From positions 1 through 64,000 of the forward strand of contig CAIRSA010000226.1 of the NCBI GenBank assembly GCA_903881085.1: a DNA stretch of 64,000 nucleotides, written 5' to 3'. The DNA comes from an uncultured Acidobacteriia bacterium. Its GTDB lineage: Bacteria; Acidobacteriota; Terriglobia; Bryobacterales; Bryobacteraceae. Positions 8,113-16,294 of the stretch are shown here, in pieces. Numbering within the stretch: position 1 is the first letter of the stretch; each line of letters starts with the position of its first letter. Below the pieces are notes generated by a model, which had not been told where the DNA came from, ran no database searches, and saw only the letters and a program-made list of their open reading frames with translations. The position numbers were made by a program, and so were the translations under genes.

Positions 8113-9417
8113 ATGGCACACAAAACCTTCACAGCAAACGAAAAGCGGTTAGCGCTTGAGCAGGTGCTGGCGAGCGAGACGTTCGCCCGATCCGACCAGC
8201 TCCGGCGCTTTCTGCAGTATGTCTGCGAAACGGAGATCGACGGGCGCGCTGCGGAACTCAACGAGTACATGATCGGCGTCGACGTGCTCCACCGGCCTAA
8301 AGGCTATTCTCCCGGTGCGGACTCCTCCGTCCGCAGTCGCGCCTACGAACTGCGGCAGCGGCTGAAGCGGTACTACGAGAAGGAAGCTCCGGACGCACCC
8401 CTGCAAATCGACATTCCCAGGGGCTCCTACGTCCCGGTGTTTCTTGACCCGTCAGTTCCAACCCAAGGCGACTCGCTGGTGCCAGAAGTGGACGAGGATG
8501 AGCCCGAGCCGCCCGTGAAGCCCCGCAAGCAGCCTGGGACCTGGCTGGTGCTATGCCTGTCCGCGGTCGCCATTTCGGCGACGCTGGCCGCCGGGTATTT
8601 CTGGATCAGGACACTGCCGTCCACGCAGATCGATCCGGCGGTGCGCGAAGCCTGGGGTCCATTGACCGGCCTTGGAGCCAACGTCCAGATTTGTATTGGG
8701 TCGGGCCTGCATATGCTCGTCCGCCCGTCCTGGCAGCAGGCTCCGGGGGGACCGCCCCGTTTCAAGGCACTCCCCGAGTTGTACCCGATCTATCGAAAAC
8801 AGCGGGAGCTGAAACCGGACGCCGAGCTTTTCATGCATCCGACCGAGAACTCTCTCGATTTCGGCGAGATGAAGGCCGCGGTGGCCGTCGCGGGAATGTT
8901 GCATGCCCTCGGGGCCGAGTACCATTTCCTTCCCGAGCGTGTAACGTCGATAGGAGCGGTTCGTGGGCGCAACACGATCCTGTTTGGTAGTAGTCAGACC
9001 AGCATGTTAGCGCACCAGCAGCTACAGCGTGCGCGCTGGACCATCGACTTCGATATCCCGCTGAACCGGGTCGTCGTTATTGACCAGAAAGACAAAGCGC
9101 ATTCCACTCCCTTTGTCGGTGATTTCGGCAAGGCGGGCGAGCCGAGTTGGTGCTGCGGCCTGATCACCGTGCTTCCCGCGGAGGGTGCGGACAGCCGGGC
9201 TGTTACTGTCGTCATATCGGGTGTCACGCCGACCGGAGTGGAGGCCGCGATCGAGTTCTTCTCGTCTGCCGCTTCGATGCGCGACCTGCGCCAGCGTTTT
9301 CTCCGCGAAGGACTATCGGGCTTCCCCAAAGCCTACCAGGTCGTGGTGAAATGTAGATCCACTGATACGTTTCTGCAGGCCACCGGCTACGTCGCTCACC
9401 ATGTCCTGGAACGCTAG
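8113..9417 (+). CDS. Membrane protein with acidobacterial DNA-binding-like N-terminal domain
   Basis: A 434-residue protein, with the start set at the ATG at 8113 because the candidate -10 lies at 8067. Residues about 5-110 form a charged helical domain, containing RRFLQYVCE, SSVRSRAYELRQRLKRYYE and IPRGSYVPVF, that I recognise from the N-termini of many acidobacterial adenylate-cyclase-like or TPR proteins; a winged-helix DNA-binding role is often suggested for it. A proline- and acid-rich linker (about 112-140) leads to one membrane helix (about 143-165), and residues 170-434 would lie outside the cytoplasm with no family I can name. The layout resembles one-component sensors. It is divergent from the receptor at 7324, so regulation of that cassette is possible but unproven. 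Confidence 0.6.
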   Translation: MAHKTFTANEKRLALEQVLASETFARSDQLRRFLQYVCETEIDGRAAELNEYMIGVDVLHRPKGYSPGADSSVRSRAYELRQRLKRYYEKEAPDAPLQIDIPRGSYVPVFLDPSVPTQGDSLVPEVDEDEPEPPVKPRKQPGTWLVLCLSAVAISATLAAGYFWIRTLPSTQIDPAVREAWGPLTGLGANVQICIGSGLHMLVRPSWQQAPGGPPRFKALPELYPIYRKQRELKPDAELFMHPTENSLDFGEMKAAVAVAGMLHALGAEYHFLPERVTSIGAVRGRNTILFGSSQTSMLAHQQLQRARWTIDFDIPLNRVVVIDQKDKAHSTPFVGDFGKAGEPSWCCGLITVLPAEGADSRAVTVVISGVTPTGVEAAIEFFSSAASMRDLRQRFLREGLSGFPKAYQVVVKCRSTDTFLQATGYVAHHVLER

Positions 9418-9420
9418 CAG

Positions 9421-9660
9421 TTGCCGCCGCGGTCAGCCGAGCAGCGGCGACTCCTCAAACTCCTCCTCCCAAAAGCCACGTGGCAACACGGCGAGTTAGA
9501 AACCACCCTCAAAACACCGTTTGAAAAACTGCGAGTATCGAACCGGGGAAGTGACAGAAAAAAAAGAGGAACCAACGACGGTGGCGCACAAATGAAATTT
9601 GGCTCCCCGGAAAGTGGGATTTTAAACCCATTCTCCATAAGTCTCTGTAATAGCGATTGA
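9421..9660 (+). pseudogene. Remnant of a serine site-specific recombinase C-terminus
   Basis: Just after the stop of the preceding gene, the plus frame reads EQRRLLKLLLPKATWQHGEL followed by TTLKTPFEKL. This resembles the C-terminal tail of large serine recombinases (a leucine-rich helix, then a W/F-x-x-GEL strand and a PFE/PFDLL motif). No resolvase or recombinase domain precedes it, because the upstream frame belongs to a different protein. The frame continues to 9660 with unrelated residues. I read it as the scar of a lost integrated element. The support is motif-level only. Confidence 0.4.
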
Positions 9661-10107
9661 CAGGCAGAGAAAACGCTCCAATTCGAACCGGAGAATCATG
9701 GCTGGTAACTCACACATTTTCAAATAGATCGGGAGCCTGCTTCAACGATGGGCTGTCAACCGGTAGAAAAGACACAGAGATTCACTCGCGAACTCCAACT
9801 GGCACCCATGAGTTTTGCAAATATTTATCATCTCGAGTACAGAAAGACTGCATCTCTAACCTCGAGGTCAGCGACTGCCGTGTACTCACTGTCGCCTTCA
9901 CTGCTATTCGCACCATACTCCGCGTTAATCGTCAGGGCCCTTTCTTTCTCACAGCGCAAAAAAAAAACGAAACTGATGGTGTCTTCAGTCAGACATGTTC
10001 CCAGCACCATGAAGCACTCCTTACTCTTCCGCGGCGTCGGAACAAGATTTACGAGAACCACAATTCCACGCTTTGTGGTAGAGAACCCGGCATCACGCCT
10101 GGGGGCA
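9661..10107. other. AT-richer stretch without a recognisable gene
   Basis: No reading frame here has gene-like composition, a ribosome binding site or a known motif. The base composition is less GC-rich than the neighbouring genes and there is a run of ten A at 9958-9967. It lies between the recombinase remnant and the end of an oxidoreductase gene and may be debris from a lost element. Confidence 0.4.
9958..9995 (-). terminator. Weak candidate terminator of the oxidoreductase operon
   Basis: On the minus strand, a five-base-pair stem (TGTCT with AGACA, six-base loop, 9980-9995) is followed 12 bases later by a run of ten T (9967-9958). It sits about 110 bases after the stop codon at 10108. 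The stem is short and not adjacent to the T-run, so the call is tentative. Confidence 0.3.
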
Positions 10108-11463
10108 TCAAATCGAATCGGGAATCCGGTAGTTCTTGCGGAAGGCCGGCTTCAAAAAGCGGTTGGCCTCTTCGCTGCCGGTGAACCTCTCGTTGGCGGC
10201 GTCGAAGTACAGTTTATTGCAGCCCACACGGTAGGAGATATTTCCCAGATGCACCAGAAGGCCGCTTTGATGCGCCTGTTCTATCTCCGAGTTCGGCGGC
10301 TTGCGGCTGCGGAGACAGTCGATGAAGTTGGGCTGGTGCCACTTATCCGGGAAATATCCCTTATCCTCGGCGACAATTTTGCCCTCTTTATCCAGAACCT
10401 GCCACCCCATTCCATGCCGCCCCAAATACATCATCTGCTTCGTTCCGTAGATTTCGATCCGTTCCCCGTTCTGCGGCCAAAACGGCCACTTGCTCCCCAT
10501 CCTCTCTTCGCTGTTCGATTTCCTCATATAGGGCGTGAAGGTGGTGTTCTCACAGGTCATCACCATTTCGGGGTATTCGAAGGTAACGATCTCAGTGTCG
10601 GGAATCTCGCCGGCGTCGCGAAACGCGTAGCGTCCGCCGCTGGTGCTCACTGCCCGCGGCGGCGCCGGATCACCCAGCACCATACGGATCAGATCGAACT
10701 GGTGCACGGCATCGCCGGAAAGCGTGCCGCCGCCGTAGTCCCAGTAATCACCCCAACTCCGCAGGCGGGCCGCACTGTAAGGACGCTCCGGTGCGGGCCC
10801 CTGGAAGCGATCCCAATCGACACCGGACGGCGGTGGTCCGCTCGCTTGCGATTTCACTTCTTTCGGGCCGGGCAGCATGTTATAGACTTTGATCAGTTGG
10901 ATCTTACCGAGCTTTCCGCTGGCGAGGTAGTCGCGCGCTGTGACGGCATAAGGGCCGCTCCGGTTCTCAAAGCCCACGGCGACGATGCGGTTGTATTTCC
11001 TCGCGGCTTCTACCATCTTGCGGCCTTCCCATATGGTGAGAGATGGCGGCTTTTCGACATAAACATCCTTGCCCGACTGACACGCCCATACCGTCGCCAG
11101 CGCGTGCCAGTGCTCAGGCGTGGCGATCACTACCGCGTCCACGTCCTTATCGTCAAAGACGCGGCGCATATCCTCCACACGCTGCGGCCGCTTGCCGCGA
11201 ATCTCCTCCAGCTTGCGCATCAGTGGCTCGCCCCGCTCCGCGTTCACCTCGCAGACGTATTTGAATTCCGCGTTCTCAACGACGGCCATGTTCGACGCTA
11301 GAATAGTGCCGCGGCCGCCTGCACCAATCAGGCCAAGCACAACCTTGCTGTTAGCCTTCTGCTGCGCGGCGCGCCCCAACTGGGGAAGCGCCAGCGCCGC
11401 GCCCATTGCCCGGCGGCGTGTGATGTTCGCCGTTGCCGGCGCGTGTATTATTTGATCTGTCAT
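10108..11463 (-). CDS. Tat-exported Gfo/Idh/MocA family oxidoreductase
   Basis: The start is the ATG at 11463 with AGGAG ten bases upstream; the in-frame TTG at 11484 overlaps the preceding stop codon. The 451-residue protein begins with a twin-arginine signal (ITRRRAMGAALALP), then a Rossmann domain with the dinucleotide loop GAGGRG, the VIATPEHWH segment, and the catalytic EKP lysine motif (VYVEKPP), followed by the family's C-terminal alpha/beta domain. Exported members of this family oxidise or reduce sugar hydroxyls, some at C3, using a tightly bound cofactor. It is the third gene of an operon after an enolase-superfamily enzyme and a receptor, 18 bases from the receptor stop. The substrate is unknown. 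Confidence 0.88.
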   Translation of the reverse strand: MTDQIIHAPATANITRRRAMGAALALPQLGRAAQQKANSKVVLGLIGAGGRGTILASNMAVVENAEFKYVCEVNAERGEPLMRKLEEIRGKRPQRVEDMRRVFDDKDVDAVVIATPEHWHALATVWACQSGKDVYVEKPPSLTIWEGRKMVEAARKYNRIVAVGFENRSGPYAVTARDYLASGKLGKIQLIKVYNMLPGPKEVKSQASGPPPSGVDWDRFQGPAPERPYSAARLRSWGDYWDYGGGTLSGDAVHQFDLIRMVLGDPAPPRAVSTSGGRYAFRDAGEIPDTEIVTFEYPEMVMTCENTTFTPYMRKSNSEERMGSKWPFWPQNGERIEIYGTKQMMYLGRHGMGWQVLDKEGKIVAEDKGYFPDKWHQPNFIDCLRSRKPPNSEIEQAHQSGLLVHLGNISYRVGCNKLYFDAANERFTGSEEANRFLKPAFRKNYRIPDSI

Positions 11464-11480
11464 AAATGAGAAACTCCTGA

Positions 11481-14400
11481 TCAAAAGCTGAGCCTCAGCG
11501 CCAGTTGCAGGCGGCGCGGACCTGTGGCGGCGGTATATTGGCCCAACGCGGTATTGGTCTGAGCGCCGGTGGTCGGATTGAATTGGGCGGAGGTGTTCAC
11601 GCTGGTGAATTGGGTGTGGTTGAAGACGTTGTACCCCTCCAGGCGGAATTGGGCTTTCAACCTCTCCCGGTATATCGAGAAGTTCTTGAACAGCGACACA
11701 TCCCAGTTGTTCAGGCCCGGGCCACGGAAGACGTCATGAGGCGCGTTCCCCCAGCAGATGGCGGGCGGACTTGCCACTTGACAGGTTTGCCATGGAGGAG
11801 CCGCGATCGCCGCTGTGTTAAACGCCTGATTGAAACTCCGCTCGGACCTGGCGAGGATCGGGTTCGCCACCATAATCACACGCTGGAAGGCGGTATCGGT
11901 CGATCCGGTTACGTCTTTCGCCGACGAGAACGAATAGCTGACACCCAGCGGGGCACCGCTCTGCGCCTTGAGGATTCCCGATACCTGCCAGTTCCCCAAC
12001 ACTGCCTTCGCCATCTTATTGCCACCCAGGCTACTCGGGAACGGAAGTTGATAGGTCCAATAACCACGCAGAATATGAGTGTGGTCGAACAACAACTTGC
12101 CGTAGCTCCAATGCGGACCTAGCAGATGACTTACCAACGCCATTTCGTAGTTCAGGCTGGTGCCATCGGCGGTACCCATGGTCTTCGACCATGTCCACAC
12201 GACGCCATAATTCAGGCTGTTCTTGTAGCGGCGGCGAACGGCGGTCTGAAGAGAATGGTAGCTGGAATTACCGCCATAGCTGGAGAAGTTGATCGCAGTG
12301 TAGCCACTGTAAGGACGAAGTAGCGCCGAGGGCAGCGCGGTCGGCGGTACAGCGTTGTTCGAGGCGAACGTCGGGTCATAATTGCGCGGTTGGAAATTGG
12401 TGCCAAACGGCGTGGCGTTGATGTCTTCATACTGTTGCAGGTGACGTCCGAGGGCGCCTACATACGCAACATCGAGCACCGCTCCGGATCCGATCTGTTG
12501 TTGGACTCCAAAGCTGAAATTCATGACCCGGGCGAGTTTGTAGTCCGGGTCGAAGCCATAGGTAGTACCTGGAAATAGATACCCACCCGCGGCTGCCAGC
12601 GATGGAACCGTAGTGTAGTAAATGATCGGGTTAGTCTGAATGGGAGGATTCGTTTGGGTCTTGACTTGAAAGTCGCTGGTGACTTGCATGTTATAGAAAA
12701 CTCCGCCGCCGCCTCGTATAACCGTCTTTCCCTTGCCAAACGGATCCCACGAGAAGCCCACGCGGGGCGCCGCCGTAATTCCTCCCGACGTATGCATCCC
12801 TAACGGGAAACCGGGGTTGGTTCGCCGGTCTACCGACCCGTCAAACGGATTGGTGGCCTTTGGCGCCACGGCTCCGATGGTCACCGCAGGCAGAATGCCG
12901 CCCGTGATGGGATCTTTCCCCACACGCTTCCCGTTGACCAGGACAGGTTGGACGAGTGGCGGCGCCTGTTGCGGATTCCACGTCGAGGGCACGAAGCCCG
13001 CTTCCATTCCGACTATGCTGTGCCAGGGCTGCGCCCAGCCGAAGCGCAGGCCCAAATCCAACGTCAGGTTGCGCGAAACCTTCCAGGTATCCTGCACATA
13101 CCAGTCCGTTTCCGTCTTGTACTCATACCAGGGCGGACGTGAAGAAGATTCGGTATACGAATCCATCACGCCGTAGATGGCGTTGCTGTATGCGTAACCG
13201 GTATCCAACGGGTTATTGGCATCGACGCCAAAAGCCATATTCCCCGCGAAGTTTGTCGCATTCAGGCCTTTGAAGTCGCGCCAACGTTCGGCATAGAGTC
13301 CTGCCTTGAAAGCGTGCGCGCCAACCACTTTGCTCAACGTGCCGTTCCAGGTGAACGTATTCTCCACGCCCTTTTTGGGAAAACGAGCGTTATAGGCAGG
13401 ATTGGCGGCATTGGTTACGCCGCCGAAGGAGGCGGCCGGAACCAGATTGTATTGGTTAATCGAGGGATTGAATTGCGGTATGTTTACCCCTGCGGTGGTC
13501 CGATTCAATCGTGCCAAAGCGGCGTCGGTTAGCGCGGGAGCGGATTCCACGAAGCGCTGATAACTCATGCTCGCTTCAAGAACCGTGGTTGGATTAATGA
13601 TACGTGCCAGGTGGAGGACATACGACGGGGTAGTGTAGGAACTGTCATTCGGCAGCCACCCCCAAGCTGTATTGACGGTCGTTATGTTGGCGCCCTGCTG
13701 GTTTTCCCACCAATAATTGAAACGGCCATACAATGTCGTCTTATCGTTTATGTTGTAGTCTACCCGCACGTTTTCGAGACGCTTCGGCATGTTCAGGCTC
13801 TCGGAGTAGATATAGTTGTAGTTCTGGTTACTGAGGGCGCCGTTGAAGAAATTCGCCTGCGGAAGCAGGTTCAGGTAATTCTGCGTCGATTTGTTGATCT
13901 GGCTGGTGGGAACGACGTTGCCCGGTATGGCGAGTTGCGTGTTTGGATCCCGCACCACCGGCATACGGCCGCCAACAAGCGACTTGCTGAAGTCGCCTTG
14001 CCGCTCGAGCGTAGTCGGCACGGTGACCGTGACTAGGGGCTGTGGCCGCAATTCCCGGATCTCTTCGCTGGAAACGAAAAAGAAGAGCTTGCCCTTTGTC
14101 TTCAGGCGCGGAAGGGGTAGTGGGCCGCCGATATTGCCGCCTGCCGTCGAGACGCGGTACTTCTGAATCGCCACGCTGGCGCGGTTGTTGAAGAAGTTGT
14201 TGGCGTTCAAGTCTTCGTTCCGAAGGTAGTAGTAGCCGGCGCCGTGGAAGTTCGTGGTGCCGCTCTTGCCGACGGCTATGATGGTGGCGCCATTGTTGCG
14301 GCCGTACTCCGCCTGAAAGTTCGCCATTTTAACCTCGACGGTCTGAACGGCATCCAGGCTGATCGCCGAGTTTACGTTTTGGGCATTGGAGTTGAGCGCC

Positions 14401-14984
14401 GGCACGCCGTCAATTGACACGTTATTCGACGTTGTGCGGCCGCCCATCACGTTCAAAGTCGTACCGGCGCTAAACGTCTGAACGTCGGCGCCGGGGTTTG
14501 CCACCACGCCGGGCTGCAATTCCGCAAACTGGGTGAAGTCGCGATTGATCATCGTCAGGTCGGTGATCTCCTGGCTGGTAATCATGCCGGATCGTTCACT
14601 CGAGCCCAGTTGCACCATGCTGCCTTCAGCCTTGACGGTGACCGACTCGGTGATCGCCCCGATTTCCAGCCTCAGGCGTCCCACATCGATCGTGGCCCCC
14701 GGCGTCAGTTCCACCCCCTGTTTCAGGAACTTCTTGAACCCGGGATGTTCGGCGCTCACGGTGTAGAAGCCCGGCGTGACGGCTGAGAACACGAAGTTCC
14801 CTTCGGTATCCGACGGCGCGTTGCGGATCGCCCCGGTCGTTTCGGAGACGAGCCGGACAGTCGCTTTGGCAATGAGACTTCCAGTCGAATCGGAAACCGC
14901 GCCTGTAATAGAGCCGGTCACTTCCTGGGCCGGCGCAAAAAGTGGAAGAATCCACAAGAAACCAAGAGCAGCGTATCGAAACAT
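11481..14984 (-). CDS. Oar-like TonB-dependent receptor
   Basis: About 1167 residues. AGGAG followed by five bases precedes the ATG at 14984, favouring it over the GTG at 14990. The signal peptide (FRYAALGFLWILPLFAPAQ) is followed by a carboxypeptidase-regulatory-like domain (VTGSITGAVSDSTGSLIAKA), a plug with NNGATIIAVGKSGTTNFHGA, and a large barrel ending LRLSF. It is the middle gene of an operon: an enolase-superfamily enzyme lies 12 bases upstream and a Gfo/Idh/MocA oxidoreductase follows. The set would be controlled by the divergent GntR gene through the palindromes at 16216 and 16281. This suggests uptake of a sugar-acid-containing ligand, which is inference. Confidence 0.9.
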   Translation of the reverse strand: MFRYAALGFLWILPLFAPAQEVTGSITGAVSDSTGSLIAKATVRLVSETTGAIRNAPSDTEGNFVFSAVTPGFYTVSAEHPGFKKFLKQGVELTPGATIDVGRLRLEIGAITESVTVKAEGSMVQLGSSERSGMITSQEITDLTMINRDFTQFAELQPGVVANPGADVQTFSAGTTLNVMGGRTTSNNVSIDGVPALNSNAQNVNSAISLDAVQTVEVKMANFQAEYGRNNGATIIAVGKSGTTNFHGAGYYYLRNEDLNANNFFNNRASVAIQKYRVSTAGGNIGGPLPLPRLKTKGKLFFFVSSEEIRELRPQPLVTVTVPTTLERQGDFSKSLVGGRMPVVRDPNTQLAIPGNVVPTSQINKSTQNYLNLLPQANFFNGALSNQNYNYIYSESLNMPKRLENVRVDYNINDKTTLYGRFNYWWENQQGANITTVNTAWGWLPNDSSYTTPSYVLHLARIINPTTVLEASMSYQRFVESAPALTDAALARLNRTTAGVNIPQFNPSINQYNLVPAASFGGVTNAANPAYNARFPKKGVENTFTWNGTLSKVVGAHAFKAGLYAERWRDFKGLNATNFAGNMAFGVDANNPLDTGYAYSNAIYGVMDSYTESSSRPPWYEYKTETDWYVQDTWKVSRNLTLDLGLRFGWAQPWHSIVGMEAGFVPSTWNPQQAPPLVQPVLVNGKRVGKDPITGGILPAVTIGAVAPKATNPFDGSVDRRTNPGFPLGMHTSGGITAAPRVGFSWDPFGKGKTVIRGGGGVFYNMQVTSDFQVKTQTNPPIQTNPIIYYTTVPSLAAAGGYLFPGTTYGFDPDYKLARVMNFSFGVQQQIGSGAVLDVAYVGALGRHLQQYEDINATPFGTNFQPRNYDPTFASNNAVPPTALPSALLRPYSGYTAINFSSYGGNSSYHSLQTAVRRRYKNSLNYGVVWTWSKTMGTADGTSLNYEMALVSHLLGPHWSYGKLLFDHTHILRGYWTYQLPFPSSLGGNKMAKAVLGNWQVSGILKAQSGAPLGVSYSFSSAKDVTGSTDTAFQRVIMVANPILARSERSFNQAFNTAAIAAPPWQTCQVASPPAICWGNAPHDVFRGPGLNNWDVSLFKNFSIYRERLKAQFRLEGYNVFNHTQFTSVNTSAQFNPTTGAQTNTALGQYTAATGPRRLQLALRLSF

Positions 14985-14996
14985 GGTCACTCCTTT

Positions 14997-16223
14997 TCAA
15001 GCCCGGATTGCGAGCTTCCGAATCTGTTCCTCTTTAACCCGGATGCCCAGGCCCGGACCATCCGGCACGGTAACTACATTCCCGCGAACTTCCAATCCAT
15101 CCACTAGCAGGTCCGCAAGAAAGCGCGGCCCGTTCAACTCCGGGGGCAACAACAGTTCCAGCGTCGAGAACAGGTGGATCGTCGCCGTCAGTCCTACGCC
15201 GCTTTCGGTGAGACCGCTGCCCAGCAGTCCCAGTCCGTGAGCGTCCGCGATCGCCGCGCAGCGGCAGCAATTCCACAGGCCGCCGCTCTTGGCGATCTTA
15301 AGCACCAACAGGTCGGCCGCTTCCATCTTTGCCACGCGGGCCACGTCCGCGGGACTGAAACAACCCTCATCCACTGCCAGCGGAATCGACATTTTCTCGC
15401 GCGCCCGTTTCATCCCCAGCAGGTCGGCGCTGCGAACGGGCTGCTCCAGACACTTGACTCCCGGCACATCGCGGATCCCACGCAGGAACGCTTCCAGATG
15501 CACCGGCCGGTAACTCTGGTTGGCATCGATCCAGATCGCCAGGTCCGGACGGGCGGCGGCGACGGCGCGCACTCGTTCGATATCCAGTGCGGCGTCGCCC
15601 TGCACTTTCACTTTGAAACACTTGATGCCCGGGGATTCCGCAGCCGCGCGCGCCATCTCCGCGGGTGTGTCAATGGAGAGCGCGAAGCTCAACTCGACGG
15701 TGTCGCGCAACTTACCGCCGAAAAGCCGGTGCACTGGGACGTTCGATATTTGTCCTGCCAAATCGAGAGCGGCGGTCAGAAACGCTCCCTTGGCAAACGG
15801 GAAACCATTGCTCACAGCCGGCGCCAGCGTACTGTCGAACTGCTTCTCGAACCAGGCATGATCGAACGGGGAGCGGCCAATCGCTATCGGGGCGAGGTTG
15901 TTTCGCACCACGGCGCAGATGCTCTCGACGGTTTCGTAGCTCCAGCTCGGCAGCGCAATCGTCTCGCCCCAGCCAACGCGTCCGCCGGATGTTTCGATGC
16001 GTACGAAAACGTAGGTCCCCGCGGCGCCCCCTTTGGCCACCTGGCCGCGTGCAATGACGAAGGTCCGTTTATAAGGAATCGACACCGGAATCGCTTCCAC
16101 GCGCGCGATCATCTCTTCCTTCGGTGGTGGCGCAGCGGTGGCCAGTCCGGTGAATGGGAGCCATGCGGCGGTGAGCAGTTTACGCCGCCGCATCGTCGCT
16201 TTGTTCTTTATGTCTATTGACAT
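14997..16223 (-). CDS. Enolase-superfamily (mandelate racemase/muconate lactonising) enzyme with signal peptide
   Basis: From the ATG at 16223 the product is 408 residues; a second start at 16193 would begin directly at the signal (MRRRKLLTAAWLPFTGLATA). The MR/MLE barrel shows the catalytic KVKVQG lysine motif, the three metal ligands in IWIDANQ, CLEQP and AVDEG, and a second lysine in LKIAKSGG. These are the residues used for alpha-proton abstraction next to a carboxylate in muconate-cycloisomerase and dipeptide-epimerase subgroups. An export signal is unusual for this superfamily. It is the first gene of the operon with a receptor and an oxidoreductase. Palindrome 16216-16229 covers the 16223 start codon, pointing to direct repression. 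Specificity is unknown. Confidence 0.88.
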   Translation of the reverse strand: MSIDIKNKATMRRRKLLTAAWLPFTGLATAAPPPKEEMIARVEAIPVSIPYKRTFVIARGQVAKGGAAGTYVFVRIETSGGRVGWGETIALPSWSYETVESICAVVRNNLAPIAIGRSPFDHAWFEKQFDSTLAPAVSNGFPFAKGAFLTAALDLAGQISNVPVHRLFGGKLRDTVELSFALSIDTPAEMARAAAESPGIKCFKVKVQGDAALDIERVRAVAAARPDLAIWIDANQSYRPVHLEAFLRGIRDVPGVKCLEQPVRSADLLGMKRAREKMSIPLAVDEGCFSPADVARVAKMEAADLLVLKIAKSGGLWNCCRCAAIADAHGLGLLGSGLTESGVGLTATIHLFSTLELLLPPELNGPRFLADLLVDGLEVRGNVVTVPDGPGLGIRVKEEQIRKLAIRA

Positions 16224-16229
16224 GTCAAT
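16216..16229. promoter_or_regulatory. Palindromic operator 1 (ATTGACATGTCAAT)
   Basis: A perfect 14-base palindrome. It contains the -35 of the plus-strand promoter and the candidate start codon of the enolase-superfamily gene, so protein bound here could block both directions. Its centre is 65 bases from that of operator 2, which shares the 12-base core TTGACATGTCAA. Confidence 0.75.
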
Positions 16230-16246
16230 TCGTAATACAGTATATT
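16217..16246 (+). promoter_or_regulatory. Promoter of the GntR regulator gene
   Basis: A consensus TTGACA (16217-16222), an 18-base spacer and TATATT (16241-16246) point toward the GntR gene, with transcription expected near 16253. The -35 is embedded in operator 1, which suggests autorepression. Confidence 0.65.
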
Positions 16247-16267
16247 GCATCCAATAAAACGATGCAA
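16239..16267 (-). promoter_or_regulatory. Promoter of the enolase-receptor-oxidoreductase operon
   Basis: On the minus strand TTGCAT (16267-16262), a 17-base spacer and TATACT (16244-16239) face the enolase-superfamily gene, with a start near 16232. Its -10 overlaps that of the opposing promoter, so the two should exclude each other. An inverted repeat, TTGCATC with GATGCAA (16245-16267), lies within the same region. Confidence 0.5.
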
Positions 16268-16280
16268 GAAGGTTGCACTG

Positions 16281-16294
16281 TTTGACATGTCAAA
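16281..16294. promoter_or_regulatory. Palindromic operator 2 (TTTGACATGTCAAA)
   Basis: A second perfect 14-base palindrome with the same core as operator 1. It lies downstream of the predicted GntR transcription start and covers the ATG at 16287. The pair is suited to looping or to cooperative binding by a dimeric regulator. Confidence 0.75.

Noticed and set aside
9748-11301. A 517-codon plus-strand frame opposite the oxidoreductase gene
   Set aside because: It is the complement of a well-supported minus-strand gene, with no ribosome binding site or motif, and it extends into gene-free sequence.
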